The notes beneath the pieces were generated by a model. That model made no database searches and had not been told where the DNA came from. It worked only from the letters and a program-made list of their open reading frames with translations. Made by a program: the position numbers and the translations under genes. A stretch of 64,000 nt of DNA. Source: JAFGRU01 sp963665915 (GTDB lineage: Bacteria > Desulfobacterota > Desulfuromonadia > Desulfuromonadales > JAAYDE01). This document shows, in pieces, positions 44,599 to 54,474 of this stretch (its first letter is position 1; the number at the start of each line of letters is the position of its first letter). Location: the NCBI GenBank assembly GCA_963665915.2, contig CAXXSG010000002.1, positions 186,001 through 250,000 of the forward strand, read 5' to 3'.

Positions 44599-45975
44599 TT
44601 AACTCCCGAAAATTTTATCAAGAATTTCCTCTATGTGACGAACCCCAATCAATTCTATTCCCCGGATCGGTCTGATATTTTTTGCATTGGTTTCAGGTAG
44701 AAAGCAGTATTTGAATCCCTGGCGTTGTGCCTCCTTGATCCGAATGTCCGGACGGGCTATAGCCCGCACTTCCCCGGTCAGCCCGACCTCGCCGAAAACG
44801 ATCGTCTGGGGCAGAATCGGCCGGTTGAGATGGCTGGAGGCGAGGGCGGTTACCACCCCCAGATCAACGGCCGGTTCGTCCAGGCGAACGCCCCCCGCCA
44901 CATTAAAGAAAATATCCTGTCCCATCAGGGGAAGGCTTGCTTTTTTTTCCAGAACGGCGATCAGAAGCGATACTTTTTTATGATCGATGCCGATGGTGGA
45001 TCTTTGCGGGGTGCCGAAAGAAGCGCCTGAAACCAGAGCCTGCAGTTCGACCAGGATCGGCCTTGATCCTTCCAAGGTGGGAACGACCACGCTGCCGGCG
45101 GTCCCTTCGGGACGTTCTTCAAGAAATATCTCAGAAGGATTGAGAATTTCCCGAAGGCCCTTTTCTCCCATTTCAAAAACACCGATTTCATTGGTTGATC
45201 CGAAACGGTTTTTCACTGTGCGCAGGATCCGGTACGGATAGGAGGGATCCCCTTCAAAATAAAGGACCGTGTCGACCATATGTTCCAGCATGCGCGGCCC
45301 GGCAATGGCGCCATCCTTGGTGACATGACCGACAATACAGGTGGTAACCCCTTCACCCTTGGCAAGCTGCATCAGGCGGCTGCCGCATTCCCTGACTTGG
45401 CTGACGCTTCCGGGTGCGGATTCGAGCTCACTGGAAAAAATGGTCTGGATGGAGTCAATCACCAGGAAAGCAGGCTTGAATTCCCGTGTATGATCGATAA
45501 TTCTTTCCAGAGATGTTTCCGCCAGCAGAAAAAGGTCTTCAGATGATGCACTCAAGCGGTCCGCCCGCAACTTCACCTGATGAGGCGATTCTTCGGCAGT
45601 GACATACAAGGTTTTCCGGCCGTTTCCAAGATGGCTCATGCACTGGAGAAGGAGAGTCGATTTACCAATGCCGGGATCTCCTCCGATCAGGGTGAGAGAC
45701 CCTGCAACAAAACCCCCGCCCAGAACCCGGTCCAGCTCGGCAATGCCGCTGCAACATCTCACATCCTTGGGCGATTCCAGAGCCTGGAGTCGCTGGATCT
45801 GGTTTGCGGATATCCCGGAGGCGGTTTTTAGAGAAGTTGCGCGGACGGTTTCTTCGACAAAAGAATTCCATTGCAGGCAGTTGGAGCATTTCCCCAGCCA
45901 TTTTGGGCTCTGCTGACCACAGGATTGGCAGGTGAAAATTGTTTTTTGCTTGTGCTTGTTGGCCATTTTATCCAT
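44599..45975 (-). CDS. radA: DNA repair protein RadA (Sms)
   Basis: A branch-migration factor in homologous recombination, 458 residues. The N-terminal C4 zinc finger reads CQSCGQQSPKWLGKCSNC. The RecA-like core has Walker A GGDPGIGKSTLLLQ and the diagnostic KNRFGSTNEIG motif. The C-terminal third is the Lon-like domain (FFNVAGGVRLDEPAVDLG, VGLTGEVRAI). ATG 45975 and ATG 45966 (MANKHKQ) are both possible and neither has a clear ribosome-binding site. The gene is divergent from glcD across a 352-base gap. Confidence 0.97.
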   Translation of the reverse strand: MDKMANKHKQKTIFTCQSCGQQSPKWLGKCSNCLQWNSFVEETVRATSLKTASGISANQIQRLQALESPKDVRCCSGIAELDRVLGGGFVAGSLTLIGGDPGIGKSTLLLQCMSHLGNGRKTLYVTAEESPHQVKLRADRLSASSEDLFLLAETSLERIIDHTREFKPAFLVIDSIQTIFSSELESAPGSVSQVRECGSRLMQLAKGEGVTTCIVGHVTKDGAIAGPRMLEHMVDTVLYFEGDPSYPYRILRTVKNRFGSTNEIGVFEMGEKGLREILNPSEIFLEERPEGTAGSVVVPTLEGSRPILVELQALVSGASFGTPQRSTIGIDHKKVSLLIAVLEKKASLPLMGQDIFFNVAGGVRLDEPAVDLGVVTALASSHLNRPILPQTIVFGEVGLTGEVRAIARPDIRIKEAQRQGFKYCFLPETNAKNIRPIRGIELIGVRHIEEILDKIFGS

Positions 45976-46106
45976 CTGAAAAAAGAATGAGAAAATCGGT
46001 TTTGAAAAAATAGCCGATTTTATTCAATTTCTTTTTGTGATATCTTTCGCCTTCTTTTTTCACTGTCGGCAAAACTGTTTCCCAAGATGATTGTTCTTTT
46101 ATTGCC

Positions 46107-46199
46107 TTGTGTCAAAAAAAAACTTAATATAAACAAAATTACCAGAAAAGTCATCTTTTAATGGTGGCTAGCTGAAAACGATGGATCAGCTGTTTTTTT
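46107..46199 (+). promoter_or_regulatory. Candidate promoter and leader hairpin upstream of glcD
   Basis: TATAAA (46128-46133) with TTGTGT 15 bases upstream (46107-46112) is a fair promoter. About 35 bases downstream AGCTGA (46170-46175) pairs with TCAGCT (46186-46191), followed by G and seven T (46193-46199). This has the form of a terminator in the 5' leader, about 130 bases before the glcD start, so it could be an attenuator. The stem is only 6 bp, so the reading is uncertain. The rest of the 45976-46327 gap shows nothing further. Confidence 0.35.
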
Positions 46200-46327
46200 G
46201 GTATTGATTCAAGCAGGTGACATTCAATTGGCTCCCTTCATTTGAAGCTGTTTTAAAATAGAAATTGCGGGAAATCGGATCTGGAAATTCCGTTTTATCT
46301 CGCCTTTGTATGTGAGGAATAGATTAT

Positions 46328-47719
46328 ATGCTGGACAAAAGGATAATTAAAAGTCTTGAGAATATTGTCGGAAGGGAGAATGTGTCCACTGAGAAAGCCG
46401 ACTTGGTATGTTACTCCTTTGACGCAACCCAGCAGCGATGTCTGGCTGAGGCGGTTGTTCACCCCTGTTCCGCTGAAGAAATCAGCCGGATTCTGCGGCT
46501 GGCCAACGAAGAAAAATTTCCCGTATATCCCCGTGGAGCTGGTAGCGGGTTCTCCGGCGGAAGCCTCCCAACCGAGGGGGGCATTGCCCTGGTTCTACAG
46601 GGGATGGACAAGATTCTCACTATTGATGAAGAGAACATGGTGGCCGAGGTTGAACCGGGGGTGGTAACGGAAAAACTCCAGGATGCAGTGGAGGAAAAAG
46701 GGCTTTTTTATCCTCCTGATCCGGCTTCGCTGAAGTTCAGTACTCTCGGGGGGAATGTTGCCGAATGTGCCGGCGGGCCGCGTTGTGTCAAGTACGGGGT
46801 CACGCGCGATTACATCCTCGGCTTGGAGGTTGTGACTCCTCAGGGAGATATTATCCGTACCGGCGGGCAGACCATGAAAGGGGTGGTCGGCTACGACCTC
46901 ACCCGCCTGATGGTCGGGAGTGAAGGAACCCTGGGCGTTATTACTAAAATATTTATCAAGCTTATCCCTTTGCCGCCAGCTAAAAAAACCATGCTGATTA
47001 TTTTCGATTCAATTCGCGGGGCGAGCCAGGCGGTTTCAAAAATCATCCTCGGCAAGATTATTCCGACCACTCTCGAATTCATGGATTCCACAAGCATTGA
47101 TGTGGTCCGCAACGCTACGGACCTTTCCATCCCTGAAGAGGCCAGGGCCATTCTTGTGGTTGAGGTTGATGGCGAGGAGGATCTGCTGGAGAAACAGGCC
47201 CAAAAGATTCTCGAGATAGTAGCGCCTTTCGGCATCGTCGAAACTCGTGTGGCGCAGACCAGTGAGGAGGGTGAGGACATCTGGAAACTGCGGCGCAGCA
47301 TTTCGCCGAGTCTGCGCCAGGTCAACCCGAACAAGTTCAATGAAGACATTTGTGTCCCTCGCAGTAAGATTCCCGACATGATTCTGGAACTGGAAATAAT
47401 AGCGAAGGAGGTCGGCGTTCCGATCATCAACTTTGGTCATGCCGGCGACGGCAACATCCATGTCAATGTTATGGTCGACTGTTCTGTCCCCGGCGAGGAG
47501 GAGAAAGTCGATCAAGCTCTTGAGGAGATTTTCAAGGCGACCCTGGCGCTGGGCGGGACGATCAGCGGCGAGCATGGGATCGGGATCACCAAGGCGCCAT
47601 ATCTCAGCATGGAACTCAATGATCCGACGATCAAATACATGCAGGCCATCAAGAAGGCTCTGGATCCCAACAATATTCTGAATCCCGGTAAGATTTTCGA
47701 TACTTCCGGACAAGTGTGA
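46328..47719 (+). CDS. glcD: FAD-linked oxidase, glycolate/D-lactate dehydrogenase subunit GlcD
   Basis: A 463-residue flavoprotein that oxidises a 2-hydroxy acid (glycolate or D-lactate). GAGGAAT precedes ATG 46328. The FAD-binding PCMH domain (about residues 30-215) has PRGAGSGFSGGSLP, GGNVAECAGGPRCVKYG and GSEGTLGVITK. The C-terminal cap has NFGHAGDGNIHVN with the His that contributes to catalysis and SGEHGIGI. GlcF follows with overlapping ends, so the enzyme is a membrane-associated flavin/iron-sulfur complex that passes electrons to quinone or another carrier. GlcE is absent, as in many two-subunit forms. Substrate not decided. Confidence 0.94.
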   Translation: MLDKRIIKSLENIVGRENVSTEKADLVCYSFDATQQRCLAEAVVHPCSAEEISRILRLANEEKFPVYPRGAGSGFSGGSLPTEGGIALVLQGMDKILTIDEENMVAEVEPGVVTEKLQDAVEEKGLFYPPDPASLKFSTLGGNVAECAGGPRCVKYGVTRDYILGLEVVTPQGDIIRTGGQTMKGVVGYDLTRLMVGSEGTLGVITKIFIKLIPLPPAKKTMLIIFDSIRGASQAVSKIILGKIIPTTLEFMDSTSIDVVRNATDLSIPEEARAILVVEVDGEEDLLEKQAQKILEIVAPFGIVETRVAQTSEEGEDIWKLRRSISPSLRQVNPNKFNEDICVPRSKIPDMILELEIIAKEVGVPIINFGHAGDGNIHVNVMVDCSVPGEEEKVDQALEEIFKATLALGGTISGEHGIGITKAPYLSMELNDPTIKYMQAIKKALDPNNILNPGKIFDTSGQV

Positions 47720-47727
47720 TTACCGAT

Positions 47728-49011
47728 ATGAGTGAACTGAAAAAACAACCTGAACTGCGGGACTACGCTGACGATATCAAGCAGTGTGTCAAGTGCGGGA
47801 CCTGCCATGCCTACTGTCCGGTATTCGATCAGGAGAAGAAAGAGCCGATGGTGGCGCGAGGGAAAATCACCCTGGCCCAGACCCTCCTCGACGGCGAGGT
47901 AGAGATTGACGCTCGTTTCATGGAAAACATGTCCAAATGTCTCCTTTGCGGCACTTGCTGCGACAAGTGTCCCAACCTGGTCCCGGTGGAAGAGATCGTC
48001 ATGGCTTCACGGCGGGAGATTGCCAAGCGTAAAGGATTGACCTTGTTTGGCACGGGCCTTTCCACCACATTGAAAAGTCCGGCCCTGATGAAGCTGATGC
48101 TGTGGCTGGGGAAAACCTTTTCCTGGCTGGTTTTCCGCAGGCTTCCCGAGAAGAGTGGTCTGCGCCTGCGTTTTCCCGCACCGTACATCAAGCGTGATCG
48201 CACTATCCCCAAAATTGCTCCCAGACCGTTCCGCGACCAGTATCCGGAGTTCATTCCGGGGGACAAGGATATGCCCCGTGTCATATTTTTTACCGGCTGC
48301 ATGGTTAACTTCATGTATCCCCATATCGGCGATGCGGCTATTCGGACCTTGAAATTTCTGGGGATGAATATTCACATTCCAAAAGACCAGGGTTGTTGCG
48401 GTGTTCCGGCCCTTTCTTCTGGAGATGGCGCTACGGTGGATGAGTTGACCCGGCGGAACTTTGAAGCCCTGGCCAGGGAAGAGGCCGATTTTATAGTGAC
48501 AGCCTGTGCCTCCTGCAATGCCGGGTTGCGTGGGACCCTGGAAAAGACCGGGGAAGCGGGTAAAACTCTGGGGAAAAAGATTGTCGATATCCATCGTTTT
48601 ATCGTCGACCAGGGGATAACTGAAAAGCTGGCCGCACTCCCTGTTGCGGATGAAAAAATCCGTGTGACTTATCATGACCCCTGTCATCTCCGTAACCAGG
48701 GGATAACCCGTGAGCCGCGTGCTATCCTGAATGCCCTTCCCGGCGTTGAGTTTGTGGAGATGAAGAATGCCGATCAGTGCTGCGGTCTGGGGGGAACCTT
48801 TTCCGTTTATCACTACGACATGAGTCAAAAAATCGGAGCGAAAAAGGCGGCGTCGATTGAAAAAACTAATACCCGGATGGTGGCAACGGCCTGTCCGGGT
48901 TGCATGATGCAGCTTCTCGATTCCATTAACCATGCCGGGCTTTCCAACGGTGTCTGCCACGTCCTCGAACTGCTGGATTCCGAGCTGAAGAAGCAGGAAA
49001 CCGCTGGGTGA
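47728..49011 (+). CDS. glcF: Iron-sulfur subunit GlcF
   Basis: A 427-residue heterodisulfide-reductase-like electron carrier. The N-terminus has two 4Fe-4S cluster motifs, CVKCGTCHAYCP and CLLCGTCCDKCP. The C-terminal two thirds carry two CCG domains: GCCGVPALSSG and QCCGLGGTFS, each with an upstream cysteine motif (FFTGCMV, HDPCHLRNQG). ATG 47728 is taken as start; GTG 47716, which overlaps the glcD stop, would add four residues, and neither has a clear ribosome-binding site. It forms an operon with glcD and with the PP-loop gene, which starts 24 bases later. Confidence 0.93.
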   Translation: MSELKKQPELRDYADDIKQCVKCGTCHAYCPVFDQEKKEPMVARGKITLAQTLLDGEVEIDARFMENMSKCLLCGTCCDKCPNLVPVEEIVMASRREIAKRKGLTLFGTGLSTTLKSPALMKLMLWLGKTFSWLVFRRLPEKSGLRLRFPAPYIKRDRTIPKIAPRPFRDQYPEFIPGDKDMPRVIFFTGCMVNFMYPHIGDAAIRTLKFLGMNIHIPKDQGCCGVPALSSGDGATVDELTRRNFEALAREEADFIVTACASCNAGLRGTLEKTGEAGKTLGKKIVDIHRFIVDQGITEKLAALPVADEKIRVTYHDPCHLRNQGITREPRAILNALPGVEFVEMKNADQCCGLGGTFSVYHYDMSQKIGAKKAASIEKTNTRMVATACPGCMMQLLDSINHAGLSNGVCHVLELLDSELKKQETAG

Positions 49012-49034
49012 ATGCCGTATTCGGGGAGACTGAA

Positions 49035-50012
49035 ATGACCAGAGGATTGGGGCTTTTTTCGGGTGGTTTGGATAGTGTCCTGGCTGCACTGCTGCTACGC
49101 CGACAGGGGATCGAAGTCTGGGGGGTCACATTCGTGACGCCCTTCTTTGGGGCTGAAAAGGCGCGCAAAGCTTCCGCGCTTCTTGATATCCCGCTTATTG
49201 TCCGCGACATCGGGCCGGTCCACCTGGAGATGGTGAAGAATCCTCACTACGGCTATGGGAAGAACATGAACCCCTGCATCGACTGCCATGCCATGATGTT
49301 TCGCCTGGCCGGGGAGATAATGGCGGAAAAAGGGTTTGATTTCCTCTTCTCCGGTGAGGTGCTGGGCCAGCGCCCCATGAGTCAGAACATGAGTGCTTTG
49401 CGGGCGGTGTCAAAAGCTTCGGGTCTTGCCGACCATATTCTGCGTCCATTGAGCGCCAAATTGCTGCCCGTCACCCCGGTGGAGGAGAGTGGACTGGTGG
49501 ATCGAGAGATGCTTTTTGATATCCAGGGCCGCACCCGGCGACGGCAGGAAGCATTGGCCAAAGAGTGGGGGATAACCGACTATGCTCCCCCTGGAGGAGG
49601 GTGTCTGCTTACGGAAAAAGGTTTTTCCAACCGTCTCAGAGATCTGTTGGAACACTGTGGAGAGGCCTCGGTTGAGGATGCGGAACTGCTCAAGGTTGGG
49701 AGACAGTTTCGCCTTTCCCCCCGGGCCAAGCTGGTAGTCGGTCGTCATAAGGTGAATAATGATGAGATTAAAAAGCTTGCCCGGCCTGAGGATTATCTGA
49801 TTCAAGCTAATGATTTTCCCGGACCGCTCGGTCTTTTGTGCGGTCAGCCGGAACAAAAGGATATGGAAACGGCGGCGGCTGTTGTCGCCGGGTATGGCAA
49901 AGGAAAAAATAGGGACGAGGTTGTGGTTTCAGTACAGGGGAATGAGAGTTTCCTGCTTTTAAATGTTGTTCCATTTGCAAGGGGAAAAATGGAAGAATTA
50001 TTGATTACCTGA
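49035..50012 (+). CDS. PP-loop ATPase of tRNA-thiolation type with C-terminal DUF814-like domain
   Basis: A 325-residue cytosolic protein. GGGGAG precedes ATG 49035 by about 5 bases. The PP-loop pyrophosphatase motif FSGGLDSVLAALLL (SGGxDS) is at the N-terminus, as in MnmA/ThiI enzymes. PCIDCHAMMF supplies a Cys pair. The C-terminal half (about 200-325) has PPGGGCLLT, then LVVGRHKVNNDEI and DYLIQANDFPGPLGLL, which resemble the NFACT-R/DUF814 pattern. I infer an adenylating enzyme that thiolates or otherwise modifies RNA; the substrate is not known. It follows glcF by 24 bases and ends at a terminator. Confidence 0.82.
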   Translation: MTRGLGLFSGGLDSVLAALLLRRQGIEVWGVTFVTPFFGAEKARKASALLDIPLIVRDIGPVHLEMVKNPHYGYGKNMNPCIDCHAMMFRLAGEIMAEKGFDFLFSGEVLGQRPMSQNMSALRAVSKASGLADHILRPLSAKLLPVTPVEESGLVDREMLFDIQGRTRRRQEALAKEWGITDYAPPGGGCLLTEKGFSNRLRDLLEHCGEASVEDAELLKVGRQFRLSPRAKLVVGRHKVNNDEIKKLARPEDYLIQANDFPGPLGLLCGQPEQKDMETAAAVVAGYGKGKNRDEVVVSVQGNESFLLLNVVPFARGKMEELLIT

Positions 50013-50052
50013 AACCGGATTTCCAGTATGTTCCATCAATAAGAGAACGAAT

Positions 50053-50090
50053 AAAAAAAGCTCTCCAGAAACTGACTGGAGAGCTTTTTT
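50053..50090. terminator. Bidirectional terminator between the PP-loop gene and groEL
   Basis: AAAAAAGCTCTCCAG-AAACTGA-CTGGAGAGCTTTTTT is a perfect stem flanked by A and T runs, so it can terminate both converging transcripts. Confidence 0.95.
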
Positions 50091-50114
50091 GTTGGTTACC
50101 AGGGAACAGGGGTT

Positions 50115-51761
<1,647 letters not shown>

Positions 51762-51810
51762 TGTTTATATTCTCCTTTTTTAAAGGCTGTTTTGTCTAAA
51801 TGATCGAATG

Positions 51811-52098
51811 TTACTCAACAATACAAAGGATGTCTTCTTCACGCATGATCAGGTATTCGCCGCTGTCAATTTTGATCTCCGAACCTGAATATTTGCCAAA
51901 GAGGATTTTGTCACCGACCTTGACATCCATTGGAACGGATTTTCCGTCAGGAAGCTTTTTCCCTTTTCCAACGGCCAGGACTTTCCCCTGCTGGGGTTTT
52001 TCCTTAGCGGTATCAGGAATGATAAGCCCGCCGGCTGTTGTGGTTTCCTCCTCCACTCTTTCAACAATAATACGGTCCTGCAAAGGTCTTACGTTCAT
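51811..52098 (-). CDS. groES: Co-chaperonin GroES
   Basis: 95 residues, the usual length. MNVRPLQDRIIVERVEEETTT at the N-terminus, the mobile-loop region GGLIIPDTAKEKPQQG, and GDKILFGKYSGSEIKIDSGEYLI leading to the closing EEDILCIVE identify it. Heptameric lid of GroEL. GGAGC precedes ATG 52098. A consensus promoter and CIRCE-like operator lie upstream. Confidence 0.98.
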   Translation of the reverse strand: MNVRPLQDRIIVERVEEETTTAGGLIIPDTAKEKPQQGKVLAVGKGKKLPDGKSVPMDVKVGDKILFGKYSGSEIKIDSGEYLIMREEDILCIVE

Positions 52099-52157
52099 CT
52101 TGAAATGCTCCTTTCTGGTATTTATCTATGGGTAAGTTGACTTTGAAAGCAGATGGA

Positions 52158-52175
52158 TTAGCACTCGACTGCTAA
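52158..52175 (-). promoter_or_regulatory. CIRCE-like operator without spacer
   Basis: In the minus orientation the site reads TTAGCAGTCGAGTGCTAA. The right half is a perfect CIRCE half-site (GAGTGCTAA); the left half (TTAGCAGTC) differs from TTAGCACTC at one base. The canonical HrcA operator has nine bases between halves, and here they abut. It lies 21 bases downstream of the -10 element, where a repressor would block groESL. HrcA binding is inference. Confidence 0.65.
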
Positions 52176-52195
52176 GATTGCTGACAACGGAACTT

Positions 52196-52223
52196 AATAT
52201 AATTAGGCCCTACCGAATGTCAA
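52196..52223 (-). promoter_or_regulatory. Housekeeping promoter of groES-groEL
   Basis: On the minus strand TTGACA (52223-52218) and TATATT (52201-52196) are separated by 16 bases. This is a near-consensus sigma-70-type promoter, with the start site expected near 52189 and the CIRCE-like site immediately downstream. No heat-shock (sigma-32) element was seen. Confidence 0.75.
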
Positions 52224-52318
52224 GGGTTTTTAAGAAGAAAAAACAAAAAATGACTCTTTAGGGGATTATTTTTCGGAGATTTAATTTCCAGGGATATATA
52301 AGGGGCCCTGATATCAAA

Positions 52319-52346
52319 TTGACAAAAAAATGGTTTAGGTGATAAT
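52319..52346 (+). promoter_or_regulatory. Promoter of the aminotransferase gene
   Basis: TTGACA (52319-52324), 16 bases, GATAAT (52341-52346): perfect -35 and five of six at -10. It gives a leader of about 70 bases before ATG 52423 and is back to back with the groES promoter. Confidence 0.7.
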
Positions 52347-52422
52347 TAGATCCTTTCGCCATGAACAGGTTTTTGCAAAAGGAAGATTTAGCAGATATTA
52401 ATTTTTTCCGGAAAGAGAAAAA

Positions 52423-53499
52423 ATGAAGAAAAAACTTTTTATTCCCGGTCCCGTTGAAGTCAGTCCTGACATTCTCAAAGCGATGGCAACTCCGATGATT
52501 GGTCACCGCATGAAAGAATATGCAGATCTTCACGGAAAAGTGGTTGACGGTCTGCAGCAGCTTCTGAATACGGAGAATCCTCTTTTTCTCTCCACGTCCA
52601 GTGCTTTTGGGGTGATGGAGGGGGCCGTCCGCAATCTTGTCCAGAAGCGTTGCGCCTGTTTTGCCAATGGAGCGTTTTCAAAAAAATGGCATGAAGTGAC
52701 CTTGCGCTGCGGTATTGAGGCGGATATTTTTTCCGTCGACTGGGGCAGGCCCGTAACCCCGGAACTGGTTGAGGAGACCCTTGCCAGCGGCAAGTATGAC
52801 GCCATGACCCTGGTTCACAATGAAACCTCCACCGGCGTGATGTCCCCTCTGGAGGACATTGCGCAAGTCATGAGGCGCTATCCAGAGATTTCTTTCATTG
52901 TCGATACGGTGTCTTCCATGAGTGCTGTGCCCCTGGATGTTTCAGCTCTGCAGACCGACGTCTGCCTGGCCGGCGTTCAAAAGGCGTTCGGGCTGCCCCC
53001 GGGACTGGCGGTTTTTACCGTTTCGGAAAAGGCCCTGAAAAAAGCGGAGAATACACCCGGTCGCGGCTATTATTTTGATTTTCTTGAGTTCGCGAAAAAT
53101 GCCGAGAAAAACAATACGCCCAGTACTCCCTGTATCAGCCAGATTTTCGCTCTGGTCTGCCAACTGGATAAGATGCTGGCGGAAGGGCTGGAAGTCCGCT
53201 ATCGACGCCATCGGCAGATGGCTGAAGCGACCCGACAATGGGTGCTTGCCCAGGGGTTTTCTCTTTTTCCGCAAGAGCAATATTGCTCCATGACCCTGAC
53301 CTGCGCCCGAAATGACGACAAAACCGACTGGGAAAAACTTAAAAAACTGGCTGCTGAAAGGGGTTATGCCCTCGACAACGGTTATGGAAAAATTAAAAAC
53401 GAGACTTTCAGGATTGCCCACATGGGCGATTTCACCATGGAGGACATGCAGGAACTGTTTGACCTTCTGGAGGAACTTCTGCCCCAGGTTCGGGATTGA
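52423..53499 (+). CDS. Class V aminotransferase (alanine/serine--glyoxylate type)
   Basis: A 358-residue pyridoxal-phosphate enzyme. Opening FIPGPVEVSPDIL and PMIGHRMKEY are the class V signature for serine-glyoxylate-type enzymes. The PLP lysine is in CLAGVQKAFGLPPG; other ligands are the HNETSTG and VDTVSSMSAVPLD segments. Its relatives transfer the amino group of alanine or serine to glyoxylate, or act as the large hydrogenase-like subunit in some lineages; the exact substrate is not clear. Note that GlcD, which could make glyoxylate from glycolate, lies 5 kb away. Monocistronic, with its own promoter and terminator. Confidence 0.88.
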   Translation: MKKKLFIPGPVEVSPDILKAMATPMIGHRMKEYADLHGKVVDGLQQLLNTENPLFLSTSSAFGVMEGAVRNLVQKRCACFANGAFSKKWHEVTLRCGIEADIFSVDWGRPVTPELVEETLASGKYDAMTLVHNETSTGVMSPLEDIAQVMRRYPEISFIVDTVSSMSAVPLDVSALQTDVCLAGVQKAFGLPPGLAVFTVSEKALKKAENTPGRGYYFDFLEFAKNAEKNNTPSTPCISQIFALVCQLDKMLAEGLEVRYRRHRQMAEATRQWVLAQGFSLFPQEQYCSMTLTCARNDDKTDWEKLKKLAAERGYALDNGYGKIKNETFRIAHMGDFTMEDMQELFDLLEELLPQVRD

Positions 53500-53556
53500 G
53501 GGAAAAAACTGATTGGCAGGTTTGGATTAAAAATCGTGTTTTAATAAAGTTAGATG

Positions 53557-53588
53557 CAATGGGTGGGATTTTCCCGCCCATTGTTTTG
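53557..53588. terminator. Terminator of the aminotransferase gene
   Basis: CAATGGGTGGGA pairs with TCCCGCCCATTG (one wobble) around a short TTT loop, followed by TTTTGATT. It ends two bases before the converging aguB stop, so it serves the aminotransferase and perhaps aguB. Confidence 0.85.
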
Positions 53589-53589
53589 A

Positions 53590-54474
53590 TTAATCGAGAA
53601 AACGCTTTGTAATATCCTCATAAGCGTCAATGCGGCGGTCTCGCAGGAACGGCCAAACTCTTCTCAACTTTTCCGATTCCGCCAGGTCGAGGGTCGCTAT
53701 TAATATCTCTTCTTCATGGTTACCGGCTTGAGCGCGGATTTTTCCTTGTGCATCGGTTACGAAACTCCCCCCCCAGAAATCGATTCCCGATCCACGCTTG
53801 TCCGGATTTTCTTCGAAGCCGACTCGGTTGGCGCTGATAACCGGAATGCCGTTGGCAATCGCGTGTGAGCGCTGAATAGTGGTCCAGGCGTCCAGCTGGT
53901 GTTCCTTTTCATCGCTCTCATCCTTTGGTTCCCAGCCGATGGCCGTTGGGTAGATCAGCAGACCAGCTCCGGCCAGCGCCATCAGGCGAGCTGCTTCCGG
54001 ATACCACTGGTCCCAGCAGACCAGAATCCCAAGTTTTCCCAAGGATGTTTCGATGGGTTTGAAACCGAGGTCGCCCGGTGTGAAATAAAACTTTTCATAA
54101 TAGCCCGGGTCATCCGGGATATGCATTTTTCGGTATTTCCCGGCCATTTCCCCATTTTTTTCAAGGACCACGGCAGTATTGTGGTAAATCCCCGGTGCAC
54201 GTTTTTCGAACAGGGAGGTGACCAGGACAATGCCGAGTTTTCGGGCCAAATCACCAAAGAACTCGGTCGACGATCCTGGAATGGTTTCGGCGAGATCAAA
54301 ATTCCCCACATTTTCCGTCTGGCAGAAATAGAGGGTGTTGTGGAGTTCCTGTAGAACTACCAGTTGGGCACCGTGAGAAGCGGCTTCGGTAATTGCTTTG
54401 GCGCTCTTCTCGTTGTTTGTTTTGGGGTCAGAACCGGCCTTCTGTTGAATAATTCCTGCTATAATTTCTTTCAT
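53590..54474 (-). CDS. aguB: N-carbamoylputrescine amidase
   Basis: Nitrilase-superfamily hydrolase that converts N-carbamoylputrescine to putrescine, 294 residues. The catalytic triad is visible: Glu in VVLQELHNTLYF, Lys in YRKMHIPDDPG and Cys in ILVCWDQWYPEAARL. The start ATG 54474 overlaps the aguA stop (ATGA), so the upstream in-frame codons are part of aguA in another frame and not used. Together with aguA it gives the agmatine-to-putrescine route; speA is not in the window. Confidence 0.95.
   Translation of the reverse strand: MKEIIAGIIQQKAGSDPKTNNEKSAKAITEAASHGAQLVVLQELHNTLYFCQTENVGNFDLAETIPGSSTEFFGDLARKLGIVLVTSLFEKRAPGIYHNTAVVLEKNGEMAGKYRKMHIPDDPGYYEKFYFTPGDLGFKPIETSLGKLGILVCWDQWYPEAARLMALAGAGLLIYPTAIGWEPKDESDEKEHQLDAWTTIQRSHAIANGIPVISANRVGFEENPDKRGSGIDFWGGSFVTDAQGKIRAQAGNHEEEILIATLDLAESEKLRRVWPFLRDRRIDAYEDITKRFLD

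Noticed and set aside
48007..49089. 360-codon minus-strand open frame under glcF
   Set aside because: Shadow of the glcF iron-sulfur subunit, whose cysteine motifs are plain on the plus strand.
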